DNA of 64,000 bases from Sphingomonas lycopersici (GTDB taxonomy: Bacteria > Pseudomonadota > Alphaproteobacteria > Sphingomonadales > Sphingomonadaceae), in assembly GCF_026130605.1 (NCBI RefSeq), contig NZ_JANFAU010000001.1:124001-188000 (forward strand), read 5' to 3'. How positions within the stretch are numbered: position 1 is the stretch's first letter; the number at the start of each line of letters is the position of its first letter. This document shows positions 36,118-44,729 of the stretch, one piece after another. The notes under the pieces are model-generated. The model searched no databases. It saw only the letters and a program-made list of their open reading frames with translations, and was not told the origin of the DNA. The position numbers and the translations under genes were made by a program.

Positions 36118-36196
36118 AGTCCCCCCCATGCGTTTTGCAGTGCGAGGCAGGACGCGGCCGGATTCCGGAAAGTAATCCGGCCGCGCCTCTGAACTA

Positions 36197-36385
36197 TTAT
36201 GAGCAGGCTGCGGTGGTATGCGTGCTGATGCAGCTCGCTGCGCCGGTCATGGCATTGCTGATCGAGCCACCAAGCGTGATCGCAGCACCGGCAATCGCCG
36301 TCCCGACAATGGCAAGGATCAATGCATATTCGGCCGCCGAAGCGCCGGTTTCGTCGCTGATGAAATCGCGGAAGAACTTGATCAT
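36197..36385 (-). CDS. flp: Flp/Fap-type major pilin
   Basis: This pilin of about 62 residues has the class IVb prepilin signal. A short basic leader ends DETG14, cleavage is expected before Ala15, and Glu19 falls at the conserved +5 position, followed by Tyr20 and a hydrophobic helix. The C terminus has two cysteines (SCIS and AACS) that may form a disulphide loop. An ATG at 36391 is also in frame, but AGGGG is better spaced for the ATG at 36385. Only one flp copy is seen. Confidence 0.92.
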   Translation of the reverse strand: MIKFFRDFISDETGASAAEYALILAIVGTAIAGAAITLGGSISNAMTGAASCISTHTTAACS

Positions 36386-36391
36386 GTTCAT

Positions 36392-36789
36392 AACCCCTTG
36401 TGAACACGACGGATCGGTCGAACATGACTGCCGTCATGTATTTCCACAGGGAAGCCGGTTACGCAGCCCCCTGATCTTCACCGGGATCTCCCGCGAACGG
36501 GAGCGATCCGTTGTTCTTCCGCGCAGTCCAGGCCCCCCTGCTCTGCAGCGATATGCTTACCCGGTGATGACGCTTGAAGGTTCCGCCGAATATCGGAAAT
36601 GGTCAATCATTCCGACGGCATATTTTTTTTCGCATTGAAAAATAACGAATTATTCCGGCCAGGCATTAACGATTCAGGTTAACAAGCGGGATTCCGGTCG
36701 ATTTTGACATGGCCAATGATCCGCCCGTGGGATAGCTTACGACTCGGTTCTTAACGGACCCATAACTTCCCTTTTCTATTGTTGCGGAC
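36392..36789. other. Intergenic region between the divergent flp and membrane-protein genes
   Basis: This 398-base stretch has no supportable gene. Its part from about 36560 to 36780 is much richer in A and T than the rest of the window (an eight-T run near 36622-36629), as expected for strong or regulated promoters. Apart from the palindrome near flp I see no clear site. Confidence 0.5.
36422..36439. promoter_or_regulatory. Palindrome ACATGAC-N4-GTCATGT upstream of flp
   Basis: This perfect seven-base inverted repeat lies 37 bases upstream of the preferred pilin start, in the leader or promoter region, and is a plausible operator or leader hairpin for the Tad operon. Confidence 0.45.
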
Positions 36790-37629
36790 ATGCCAATCGC
36801 ACCCGGCACCACCCCCCGATCGAGCCCCGCCGCCGGCGGTCTGGCGGCGGCGTGGCGCGGCGCTGCGGCGCGGCTGCGGGATCGAAGCAAGTCTTTGATA
36901 AACTTCTTTGATCTGCGGATGGAGCGACTCATCCTGGGGTGGATCGGGGTGACCGTCGCGATCGCATTCTTCAAGATCGCTGATGCCCCGAATCCGCCCC
37001 GCGACGTGCTTCATGCGGCAGCCCTCTCGCTGCCCTATCTGCTGGTCGCACTGGCACCGATCGCGGGCTACCGACTCGCCGCGGGGAGCTTCCCGCGCGG
37101 CACATTGACCGCGCAACCCGCGATCCGATTGTGCCGATACGGTACATGGCGGCCGTTGGACGAATTGTCGGCACGCGAGAACCCGTGGTTCGGGCCGGGC
37201 GGATTCATGGCCTCGCTGCTGCTCGGGCTGCTGCTCAACGTGCCGGTGCGCAGCCTGGAATTCTTCGTCGCGGTGCCCGCGCTCGGCGGCGACGCGCCGG
37301 TCTGGGCGCAGACCATCCTGACGATGATGACGCTGGACGTCATCGCGATGAATTTTTTCTACATGGTCTGCTTCGTGCTGGCATTGCGCGCGGTGCCGCT
37401 GTTCCCGCGGATGCTGCTGTTCGCCTGGCTGTTCGACATCATGATGCAATGCGCGATGGCGCGCGCGATCGGCGCGGCGCCCGATCTGCCCGGCAATGTC
37501 GCCGCCGCGATGTCGACGCTGCTCGCGGGCAATCTGCAAAAGGTGCTGATCAGCGTCGCGGTGTGGCTGCCCTATCTGATCGTGTCGGAGCGGGTGAACG
37601 TCACTTTCCGTCGCCGCGCACGCGCCTGA
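36790..37629 (+). CDS. Multi-pass membrane protein of unknown function beside the Tad genes
   Basis: This 279-residue protein has a basic N-terminal tail of about 45 residues. Five or six hydrophobic segments follow (for example LILGWIGVTVAIAFF, LPYLLVALAPIAGY, GGFMASLLLGLLLNV, FYMVCFVLALRAVPLF). I do not recognise the family. It lies between the two oppositely transcribed halves of the Tad locus and faces the TadG-type genes, so a link to pilus function is possible but unproven. Confidence 0.65.
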   Translation: MPIAPGTTPRSSPAAGGLAAAWRGAAARLRDRSKSLINFFDLRMERLILGWIGVTVAIAFFKIADAPNPPRDVLHAAALSLPYLLVALAPIAGYRLAAGSFPRGTLTAQPAIRLCRYGTWRPLDELSARENPWFGPGGFMASLLLGLLLNVPVRSLEFFVAVPALGGDAPVWAQTILTMMTLDVIAMNFFYMVCFVLALRAVPLFPRMLLFAWLFDIMMQCAMARAIGAAPDLPGNVAAAMSTLLAGNLQKVLISVAVWLPYLIVSERVNVTFRRRARA

Positions 37630-37663
37630 TCGCGCGCCGCGTTCCGCGCCTTGTACCGATATG

Positions 37664-37683
37664 GGAAACCGTCGATGGTTTCC
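37664..37683. promoter_or_regulatory. Inverted repeat GGAAACC-N6-GGTTTCC next to a TTGACA element
   Basis: A perfect seven-base hairpin lies just upstream of a consensus -35 TTGACA (37690-37695) before the tadG-type operon. It may end the upstream membrane-protein transcript or serve as an operator. Confidence 0.4.
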
Positions 37684-37835
37684 GCTATATTGACAATTCA
37701 CCGCTAAAGGCGAATTTTTACAGTTAGTCCGCCGGGGTCGCTCCCGCGGACCAAGCCCGAACGAAAGCACGCCGCCTGCGCGACGCGACAGGAATGGCAC
37801 ACGGGCAAGGGCCGCTGTTCTGTTGGGGTAGGAAC

Positions 37836-39176
37836 ATGCTGCACCGGCTTGCATATCGTCTCGGCACGATCGGCTTTTCCCGTTTCCGCGATCAGCGCGG
37901 CGCGATCAGCCCGCTGATGGCGCTGATGATCATCCCAATAGCAGGCGCGACCGCGACGGTCACCGAGATCGGGCAATGGTATTATTTCCAGCGCGCGATG
38001 CAGAATGCGGCGGATTCCGCCGCGCTCGCCGCCGCCACCAACGCCAATGCCGGGAGCACCGGCAGCACCTATCTCGCCGAGGCGCGCGCCGCCGCGCAGA
38101 AGTTCGGCTTCGTCGACGGGCAGAACAATGTCACCGTCACCGCGGCGGCCAACGTCACCTGCCCATCAGGGGTGGCGACGGGATCGATATGCTATTCGGC
38201 GACGCTGACCTCACAGGTGCCGCTGGCGCTTTCCGCGCTGGTCGGCTTTCGCGGCGACAAGAACGGTGGCTTCGCGCGGTCGATCGTCGCCAGCGCGATC
38301 GCCACCATCGCGACCGGGGGCGCGGCGGGGGGCGGCTCGACCACCGGGTGCATCGGCACCTTGTCGACCGGCACCAATTCCTTCACGAGCAACGGTGGCC
38401 CCAAGCCCGATCTTGCCGGCTGCAGCATCATCTCGCACGGCGGCGCGACCTGCAACGGCCATGATCTTGGCGCCGATTACGGCATCGCCGCCGGCACCGA
38501 CAGCGGCTGCGGCAAGCAGCAGATTTCGGGGGCCAACATCCCCGCCGACGCTTATGGCAATTACGCCAAGAACATTCCGGCCAATCCTTGCAACGGCGTC
38601 TATAATGCCACCACGATGTCCGGGACGGTCACCCTCCCCGCGACGCGATGCGGCCCGGTAACATTGTCGGGCAATGTCACGCTCAGCGGCTCGGGCACGC
38701 TGACGATTTACAACGGCACACTCGATCTCCACGGCAATACTGTGACCGCAACCAGCGGAACCTTGGTCTTTTCGGGCGACAATTCGGCGAGCACCGTGCG
38801 GGCGCCGACCGACAGCGTCAACGGCAACTCGTCGGGCACGCTGAATATCCAGGCGCCGAACAGCGGCAACTGGTCGGGCGTGGCGATCTATCAGGATCCC
38901 AGGATGAGCCCGCCGCAATCCGCGCTCGATCTCACTTATGCCGGCAACAAGCCGACCTGGGACATCACCGGGCTGGTCTACCTCCCAAAGGCAAACGTCA
39001 CGTTCAGCGGCGCGGTCAACAAATCGGCCAATGGCGCGGCCTGCTTCGTGCTCGTCGCCTATACGGTCCTGGTCAACGGCACCGGCAGCATCTTCGCCAA
39101 CAACACGCAATGCGCCACCGCCGGCCTCGTCCCGCCGAGCGGCGGCGGCGTGACCCGCGAAAAGCTGGTGCAATGA
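37836..39176 (+). CDS. tadG: TadG-like pilus assembly protein with a beta-rich C-terminal region
   Basis: This protein of about 446 residues has the N-terminal TadE/G segment: QRGAISPLMALMIIPIAGA near residues 21-39, then a single membrane helix and QRAMQNAADSAALAAA. Beyond about residue 150 it is rich in Gly, Ser, Thr and Asn, with repeated short strands (VTLSGNVTLSGSGTLTIYNG) that look like a beta-helix or solenoid. I see no von Willebrand A domain, which many TadG proteins carry. The ATG at 37836 fits GGGGTAGGAAC; one at 37794 is less likely. It overlaps the next gene in ATGA. Confidence 0.85.
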   Translation: MLHRLAYRLGTIGFSRFRDQRGAISPLMALMIIPIAGATATVTEIGQWYYFQRAMQNAADSAALAAATNANAGSTGSTYLAEARAAAQKFGFVDGQNNVTVTAAANVTCPSGVATGSICYSATLTSQVPLALSALVGFRGDKNGGFARSIVASAIATIATGGAAGGGSTTGCIGTLSTGTNSFTSNGGPKPDLAGCSIISHGGATCNGHDLGADYGIAAGTDSGCGKQQISGANIPADAYGNYAKNIPANPCNGVYNATTMSGTVTLPATRCGPVTLSGNVTLSGSGTLTIYNGTLDLHGNTVTATSGTLVFSGDNSASTVRAPTDSVNGNSSGTLNIQAPNSGNWSGVAIYQDPRMSPPQSALDLTYAGNKPTWDITGLVYLPKANVTFSGAVNKSANGAACFVLVAYTVLVNGTGSIFANNTQCATAGLVPPSGGGVTREKLVQ

Positions 39177-39709
39177 GCACGCGACGGCATCCCGGCTGGC
39201 TCGCGCGGTTCGGCATCGACACGCGCGCGTCGGCGGCGGCGGAAATGGCGATGATCTTTCCGATCGTCGGCTTCGTCACGATGAACGTCGTCGATCTCGC
39301 GACCTATATGTACAGCAAGATGCAGGTCGATCTCGCGGCGCAGCAGGCCGCGGGGATCGTCCGCTCGCTCTGCACCAATCCCGCCCCGGCGAATTGCGGG
39401 ACGACCTATCTCAACCAGATGAAGAGCGCCGCGCAGCAGACCACGCTCGGCACCGCCGTCACCGTGGTCGGCAGCCCGACCGAAAGCTATTATTGCGCCA
39501 ATACCGGCGGGACGCTGGTGCTGGTCGCCACCCCGCCCGCCACGCCGCCCGCGACCTGCGCCGCCACCGTCAGCGGCAGCACCAGCCGCCCGGGCAGCTA
39601 TATCGGCGTGCCGACGACCTTTACCTATCATGCGACCTTCCCAGGCTTTTCGGTCGCCTCCTATCTCTCGTCGACGATCCAGTCGACTGCCTGGATCAGG
39701 CTGCAATGA
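39173..39709 (+). CDS. TadE-type pseudopilin
   Basis: This 178-residue protein starts MSTRRHPGWLARFGID. The pseudopilin-like segment is RASAAAEMAMIFPIVGFVTM near 18-37, with a Glu after the cleavage-site region, and a soluble domain with several cysteines follows. It overlaps the genes on both sides by four bases (ATGA), so the three TadE/G genes form one translationally coupled unit. Confidence 0.82.
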   Translation: MSTRRHPGWLARFGIDTRASAAAEMAMIFPIVGFVTMNVVDLATYMYSKMQVDLAAQQAAGIVRSLCTNPAPANCGTTYLNQMKSAAQQTTLGTAVTVVGSPTESYYCANTGGTLVLVATPPATPPATCAATVSGSTSRPGSYIGVPTTFTYHATFPGFSVASYLSSTIQSTAWIRLQ

Positions 39710-40089
39710 CCGCGCTCCGCACCTTCGCCCGGCACCAGGCGGGGACCGCCGCGGCGGAATTCGCGCTGGTCGTGCCGTTGTTCCTGCTGCTGACCTTCGG
39801 CACAATCAACATGGCGCTTGCGCTGTCGGCAGTCGTCCGGCTGCATTACGCCACCGAGCGCGCCGCGCGCTGCCTGTCGGTCGATACGACCGGGTCTTGC
39901 TATGCCGCCAATATCGATACCTATGCCAAGTCGCTCTATCCAGTCGGCGGGGTAACGGGGCTGACCTTCGTCGCCACGCAACCGAGCTGCGGCAACAAGG
40001 TCAGCGCGACGGGCAGTTATAACGTCTTCACCGGGATCGGTCAGATCCCGATCACGCTGACCGCATCGGCCTGTTACCCGGTCATCTAA
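39706..40089 (+). CDS. tadE: TadE-like pseudopilin
   Basis: This 127-residue protein has the TadE motif HQAGTAAAEFALVVPLFLLL at residues 9-28 (cleavage expected near Gly12 or Gly13, Glu at about +5) and then a short soluble domain with three cysteines. It overlaps the previous gene in ATGA. TadE and TadF pseudopilins are cut by the prepilin peptidase and start or regulate fibre assembly. Confidence 0.87.
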   Translation: MTALRTFARHQAGTAAAEFALVVPLFLLLTFGTINMALALSAVVRLHYATERAARCLSVDTTGSCYAANIDTYAKSLYPVGGVTGLTFVATQPSCGNKVSATGSYNVFTGIGQIPITLTASACYPVI

Positions 40090-40115
40090 TCGCCGCTTGG
40101 GGGAGGGGCACCGGC

Positions 40116-40721
40116 ATGGAACCCGCGAAAAGGAAAAGGGCGATCGCATCGACCGCCGCCGGCCCGTGGCTGCTGCTCGCCGGGCCCGGTGTCGCGCACG
40201 CGCAGGATGCGACCACCGCGGTCCATATCGGCCGCGCGGTCGATCTCGCGGGGACGCCGGTCGCGCTGTTCCGCCCCAAACCACCGCCCGCCGCCCTGTC
40301 CGGCAAATTCGCCGCGTCGGGGCCGGTCGCGATGCCCGCCGGGATGCCGGTCGCGGCGCGCGCGCTGACCAGCGGGTTCGGCGCGCGCTTCCATCCCCTG
40401 CTCAACGAGCGGCGCGCGCATCTCGGCATCGATCTCGCCGCGGCGACCGGCTCGCCGATCGTCGCCACCTCGCCCGGCGTGGTCAGCGCGCAGGGGTGGT
40501 ATGGCGGTTATGGCGACCTTGTCGTGATCAACCACGGCGGCGGGGTCGAGACGCGCTACGGCCATATGTCGCGCAGCAACGTCGTCGCCGGGCAGCATGT
40601 CCAGCGCGGCGACGTGATCGGCTATGTCGGCTCGACCGGCCTGTCGACCGGGCCGCATCTGCATTATGAAGTGCGGATCGGCGGCCAGCCGGTCGATCCG
40701 ATTCGCACGCTCGCCCGCTAA
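40116..40721 (+). CDS. Exported M23-family (LytM-type) peptidase
   Basis: This 201-residue protein has an N-terminal signal ending VAHAQ (residue 30). The M23 zinc site is complete: His102 and Asp106 in RAHLGIDLA, and His181/His183 in GPHLHYEVR. Such enzymes cut peptidoglycan peptide bridges. It follows the TadE gene by 26 bases on the same strand and may help the pilus machine cross the cell wall. A general wall-remodelling role is equally possible. Confidence 0.88.
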   Translation: MEPAKRKRAIASTAAGPWLLLAGPGVAHAQDATTAVHIGRAVDLAGTPVALFRPKPPPAALSGKFAASGPVAMPAGMPVAARALTSGFGARFHPLLNERRAHLGIDLAAATGSPIVATSPGVVSAQGWYGGYGDLVVINHGGGVETRYGHMSRSNVVAGQHVQRGDVIGYVGSTGLSTGPHLHYEVRIGGQPVDPIRTLAR

Positions 40722-40742
40722 GCGGACGCTCCACGCCCGATT

Positions 40743-40759
40743 GTTGAGTTTTTCTCAAC
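40743..40759. promoter_or_regulatory. Hairpin GTTGAG-TTTTT-CTCAAC between the M23 gene and the aldehyde oxidoreductase operon
   Basis: A perfect six-base stem has a five-T loop, 22 bases after the M23 stop codon. It may be a terminator or an operator for the next operon. A TATAAT at 40805-40810 is the best visible -10 for that operon. Confidence 0.4.
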
Positions 40760-40872
40760 GCCTTATGAAACAGGCCCCGGGTAATCGGGCGCAGCCGGGC
40801 GGCTTATAATGAGGCTTCTTCCCGCCCCGTCCGCCGTTTCGCCGCGCGCGAAACGAGAGGAGAGTCTCGCCA

Positions 40873-41469
40873 ATGACCAGCAACGAATTCACCCGACGGG
40901 ATATGCTGACCGTCGCTGCCGCCGGAACGGGGGCGCTGGCCGGCGGTTCCTTTCCGATGACGCCGGCCGCCGCCGCACCGGCCAAGGAAGGACCGGAATC
41001 GATGCCGACATTGATGGATCTCTCGCTCAGCGTAAACGGCAAGGAGCATCGGCTGTCGCTCGATCCGCGCACCACCTTGCTCGACGCGTTGCGCGAGCAT
41101 CTCCATCTCACCGGCACCAAGAAGGGCTGCGATCACGGCCAATGCGGGGCATGCACCGTCCATGTCGACGGGCGGCGCGTGAATTCATGTCTCAAGCTGG
41201 CGGTAATGGCCGAGGGCGCCGAAGTCACCACGATCGAAGGGCTGGGCGATCCCGATCGCCTTCATCCGATGCAACAGGCCTTTGTGGAGCATGACGGCTA
41301 TCAATGCGGTTATTGCACCTCGGGCCAGATCATGTCCGCGGTCGCGATGATGAAGGAGCCCTGGGGGTCGGACGACGCCGACATCAGGGAGGCGATGAGC
41401 GGCAATATCTGCCGCTGCGGCGCTTATCAGAATATCCTGGCGGCGATCCGCCAGGTCCGGCACGGCTGA
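40873..41469 (+). CDS. paoA: Periplasmic aldehyde oxidoreductase, 2Fe-2S subunit
   Basis: This 198-residue protein has a Tat signal ([13 protein letters not shown], residues 6-18). Both [2Fe-2S] clusters are complete: Cys86, 91, 94 and 106 (plant-ferredoxin type), then Cys145, 148, 180 and 182. Domain order and export signal match PaoA (YagT), the electron-transfer subunit of the molybdenum enzyme that oxidises aldehydes, often aromatic, in the periplasm. It leads the four-gene operon paoABC plus an xdhC-like gene. Confidence 0.9.
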   Translation: MTSNEFTRRDMLTVAAAGTGALAGGSFPMTPAAAAPAKEGPESMPTLMDLSLSVNGKEHRLSLDPRTTLLDALREHLHLTGTKKGCDHGQCGACTVHVDGRRVNSCLKLAVMAEGAEVTTIEGLGDPDRLHPMQQAFVEHDGYQCGYCTSGQIMSAVAMMKEPWGSDDADIREAMSGNICRCGAYQNILAAIRQVRHG

Positions 41470-41481
41470 AGGGAGCGGCTC

Positions 41482-42480
41482 GTGGAACTCTTCACTTACG
41501 CCCGCGCCGCATCGCCCGCCGACGCGATCAAGGCCGCGGCGGCGGCCTCCACCGCGCAGCAGGGCGCGGAAGTGCGCTTCGTCGCCGGCGGCACCACATT
41601 GCTCGATCTGATGAAGCTCGATGTCGAGCGTCCGTCGCGCGTGATCGATATCAATCATCTGCCGCTGGCGCACATCGAGCGCATGCCCGGCGGCGGGTTG
41701 AGGATCGGCGCGCTGGTCCGCAACGCCGATCTCGCCAACCATGCCGATGTGAAGCAAGGCTATCCGGTGCTGTCGCAAGCGCTGCTGTCGGGCGCGTCGG
41801 GCCAGTTGCGCAATATGGCGACCACCGGCGGCAACCTGCTGCAGCGCACCCGCTGCGTCTATTTCCGCGACACCGATACGCCGTGCAACAAGCGCCGGCC
41901 GGGCAGCGGCTGTTCGGCGATCGACGGCTTCAACCGCACGATGGCGGTGCTTGGCACGAGCGAGCAGTGCATCGCCAGCAACCCCTCGGACATGAATGTC
42001 GCGCTGACCGCGCTCGAGGCGGCGGTCGTGATCCGCGGCATCGGCGGCGAGCGCCAGGTTCCGATCGGCGACTTCTTCCTGCTGCCGGGCGATACGCCGG
42101 ACCGCGAGACCGTAATGATGCCGGGCGATCTCATCACCCATGTGATCCTGCCGCCGCCGCAGGATGGCGCGCGCTCGCATTATCTGAAATTGCGCGACCG
42201 GGCGTCCTATGAGTTCGCGCTGGCCTCGGCGGCGGTCGTCCTCGCCACCGACAAGGGTGCGATCCGCCACGCGCGTGTCGCGCTCGGCGGGGTCGCGACG
42301 CGGCCGTGGCGTTCGCCGGAGGCCGAGCGGGTGCTGCTCGGCAAACCCGCGACGCCGGCGACCTTCGCGGCGGCAGCGGCGGCGGCGCTGCGGGATGCGA
42401 AACCGCAAAGCCAGAACGGCTTCAAGGTCGAACTGGCGAAACGCTGCCTGATCAATGCGCTCACCACCGTCGCGGCCTGA
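41482..42480 (+). CDS. paoB: Periplasmic aldehyde oxidoreductase, FAD subunit
   Basis: This 332-residue protein has the FAD-binding fold of the xanthine dehydrogenase medium subunit (VAGGTTLLDLMKLDV near 35-49, ATTGGNLLQRTRC near 113-125). It also has an inserted Cys125-Cys135-Cys144-Cys163 set matching the extra [4Fe-4S] cluster known in PaoB. It carries no export signal and would travel with PaoA through Tat. The start is GTG, 12 bases after paoA. Confidence 0.9.
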   Translation: MELFTYARAASPADAIKAAAAASTAQQGAEVRFVAGGTTLLDLMKLDVERPSRVIDINHLPLAHIERMPGGGLRIGALVRNADLANHADVKQGYPVLSQALLSGASGQLRNMATTGGNLLQRTRCVYFRDTDTPCNKRRPGSGCSAIDGFNRTMAVLGTSEQCIASNPSDMNVALTALEAAVVIRGIGGERQVPIGDFFLLPGDTPDRETVMMPGDLITHVILPPPQDGARSHYLKLRDRASYEFALASAAVVLATDKGAIRHARVALGGVATRPWRSPEAERVLLGKPATPATFAAAAAAALRDAKPQSQNGFKVELAKRCLINALTTVAA

Positions 42481-42494
42481 GGAGAAACCCGGAT

Positions 42495-44729
42495 ATGTCG
42501 CCTGAGCCAGCCGCCGCCTCCCCCTCCCGCACCGCCGTCGGCCGCGAAACCGTTCGGGTGGACGGGCCGCTCAAGGTGAGCGGCGGAGCACGCTACACCG
42601 CCGACTTCCATTTCCCCGACATGCTCTACGCCGTGCCGGTCTGCGCCACGATCGCCAGCGGCACGATCGCAGCGATCGACGCCAAGGCGGCGGGGGCGAT
42701 GCCCGGGGTGCGCAAAATCTATACCCGCGACACGATCGGCAAATTCTACCGCGTCCCCGCGTCTGGCGGGGGGATTATCGACGAGCGACGGCCGCCGTTC
42801 GAGGACGATACGATCCGCTATTACGGGCAATATGTCGCGCTGGTGGTGGCGGACACGTTCGAACAGGCAACCGCGGCCGCGCATCGCGTCAAGACCAGCT
42901 ATCGCGCGGCGGCATTCGATGTCTCGACCGCGCTTTCGCCCGAGGAAACGCCCAAGGTGAAGAGCCGGCGCGGGGACCCCAACGCGGCGTTCGATGCCGC
43001 CGCGGTGAAGATCGATCACGTCTATAACACGCCGATCGAGACGCACAGCTCGATCGAGCTCCACGCCAGCGTCGCGACCTTCGACGGCTCGCATTTCACG
43101 CTCTACGAGACGACCCAGGCGGTCGGGAACTTCCGCGACGTGCTGGCGCAGATGCTGGGCGTACCGAAGGAGAATGTCCGCGTCGTCACCGAATATCTCG
43201 GCACCGGGTTCGGCGGCAAGCTGTGGCCGTGGCCGCAATCGCTGCTAGCGGCGGCGGCGGCGCGCGATCTGCGCCAGCCCGTCAAACTGGTGATGACGCG
43301 GCAGATGACGTTCGAATCCGCCGGGCATCGGCCGCATACCCGGCAACGCGTGCGGCTGGGCGCCACCGCCGAGGGCAAGCTCGTCTCGCTGCGCCACGAT
43401 TACGCTTATTCGCGCGCGCCATTGTCGAGCTATGCGGAGAATTGCGGGGAATCGAGCGGCTTCATGTATTCGACGCCCAACCTCAGCGTTTCCGAAGCCT
43501 TTGCCACGCGCAATGTCGGGGTGCCGACGTCGATGCGCGGGCCGGGCGCGGTCCCCGGGCTTTACGCGCTCGAATCGGCGATCGACGAACTCGCCGTCGC
43601 GCTGAAGATGGATCCGGTCGCGCTGCGGCTGCGCAACGAGCCCGCGATCGACGAGAGCAAGAACATCCCCTTTTCCTCGCGGCACCTCAACGAATGCCTC
43701 GCCACCGGCGCGGAGACATTCGGCTGGTCGCGGCGCACCCCGGCGGTCGGCTCGATGCGCGAAAATGGCGCGGTCCTCGGCTGGGGCATGGCGGCGTGCA
43801 CCTGGATGGCGGCGCGCTGGGAGGCGCAGGTCAGCGTGATGTTCAACGACGACGGCACGCTCAGGGTGGCCAGCGGTACGCAGGATATCGGCACCGGCAC
43901 CTATACCGTGCTCGCCCAGATGGCGGCGGAGCTCGCCGGGGTGGATGTCGGCAAGATCAAGGTGGTGATTGGCGACAGCAGCCTCCCGCCCGGGCCGATC
44001 TCGGGCGGATCGATGGCGACCGCCTCGCTGGTGCCGGCGGTGGCCCAGGCAACGCGCGAAGCGATCCGCAACCTCATCGCGGCGGCGCGCGAGAGCGACA
44101 GCCATTTCGCCAACCTGCCGGTCGACCGGCTCGCCTTCCACGAAGGGCGCGTCCACCGCACGGACCAGCCGCCCGGCGAAGGACGGCGGTTCGAGGAGGT
44201 GCTCGCATCGGCGCGGCTCGGCCATGTCGAGGGGCGGGGCAAATCCGAAGGCACGTTCCGGAACAAGAACCCGACCGTGTCGACGCACTCGTTCGGCGCG
44301 CATTTCGTCGAAGTCGCGTGGCAGCCGGAAATCGCGCGCTTGCGGATCAACCGGACGGTCAGCGTCATCGACGGCGGGCGCATCGTCAACCCGCTCACCG
44401 CGCGCAACCAGATCGAGGGGGCGGTGACGATGGGGATCGGCATGGCGCTGTTCGAGGAGACGCATTACGACCACCGCCACGGCATGCCGATCAACAGCAA
44501 CCTCGCCGATTACATCATGGCGACGCATGCCGATACGCCGCCGATGGAAGTGATCTTCCTCGACTATCCCGACACCCACCTCAACGAGATGGGGGTGCGC
44601 GGGATCGGCGAGATCGGTCTCGCCGGCGTGGCGGCGGCGATCACCAACGCCGTCTATCACGCCACCGGGGTCCGCGTCCGCGATCTGCCGGTGAAGATCG
44701 AGGACCTGCTGGCGTCGAGCGTGGCATGA
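42495..44729 (+). CDS. paoC: Periplasmic aldehyde oxidoreductase, molybdenum cofactor subunit
   Basis: This 744-residue protein has the two aldehyde oxidase/xanthine dehydrogenase domains. RETVRVDGPLKVSGGARYTAD-type sequence lies near the N terminus, GTGFGGKLWPWPQSL and SMRGPGAVPGLYALE in the middle, and the catalytic base Glu at about residue 706 in GIGEIGLAGVA. The ATG at 42495 follows paoB by 14 bases; a longer frame upstream belongs to the paoB reading region. The last bases overlap the xdhC-like gene in ATGA. Confidence 0.92.
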   Translation: MSPEPAAASPSRTAVGRETVRVDGPLKVSGGARYTADFHFPDMLYAVPVCATIASGTIAAIDAKAAGAMPGVRKIYTRDTIGKFYRVPASGGGIIDERRPPFEDDTIRYYGQYVALVVADTFEQATAAAHRVKTSYRAAAFDVSTALSPEETPKVKSRRGDPNAAFDAAAVKIDHVYNTPIETHSSIELHASVATFDGSHFTLYETTQAVGNFRDVLAQMLGVPKENVRVVTEYLGTGFGGKLWPWPQSLLAAAAARDLRQPVKLVMTRQMTFESAGHRPHTRQRVRLGATAEGKLVSLRHDYAYSRAPLSSYAENCGESSGFMYSTPNLSVSEAFATRNVGVPTSMRGPGAVPGLYALESAIDELAVALKMDPVALRLRNEPAIDESKNIPFSSRHLNECLATGAETFGWSRRTPAVGSMRENGAVLGWGMAACTWMAARWEAQVSVMFNDDGTLRVASGTQDIGTGTYTVLAQMAAELAGVDVGKIKVVIGDSSLPPGPISGGSMATASLVPAVAQATREAIRNLIAAARESDSHFANLPVDRLAFHEGRVHRTDQPPGEGRRFEEVLASARLGHVEGRGKSEGTFRNKNPTVSTHSFGAHFVEVAWQPEIARLRINRTVSVIDGGRIVNPLTARNQIEGAVTMGIGMALFEETHYDHRHGMPINSNLADYIMATHADTPPMEVIFLDYPDTHLNEMGVRGIGEIGLAGVAAAITNAVYHATGVRVRDLPVKIEDLLASSVA

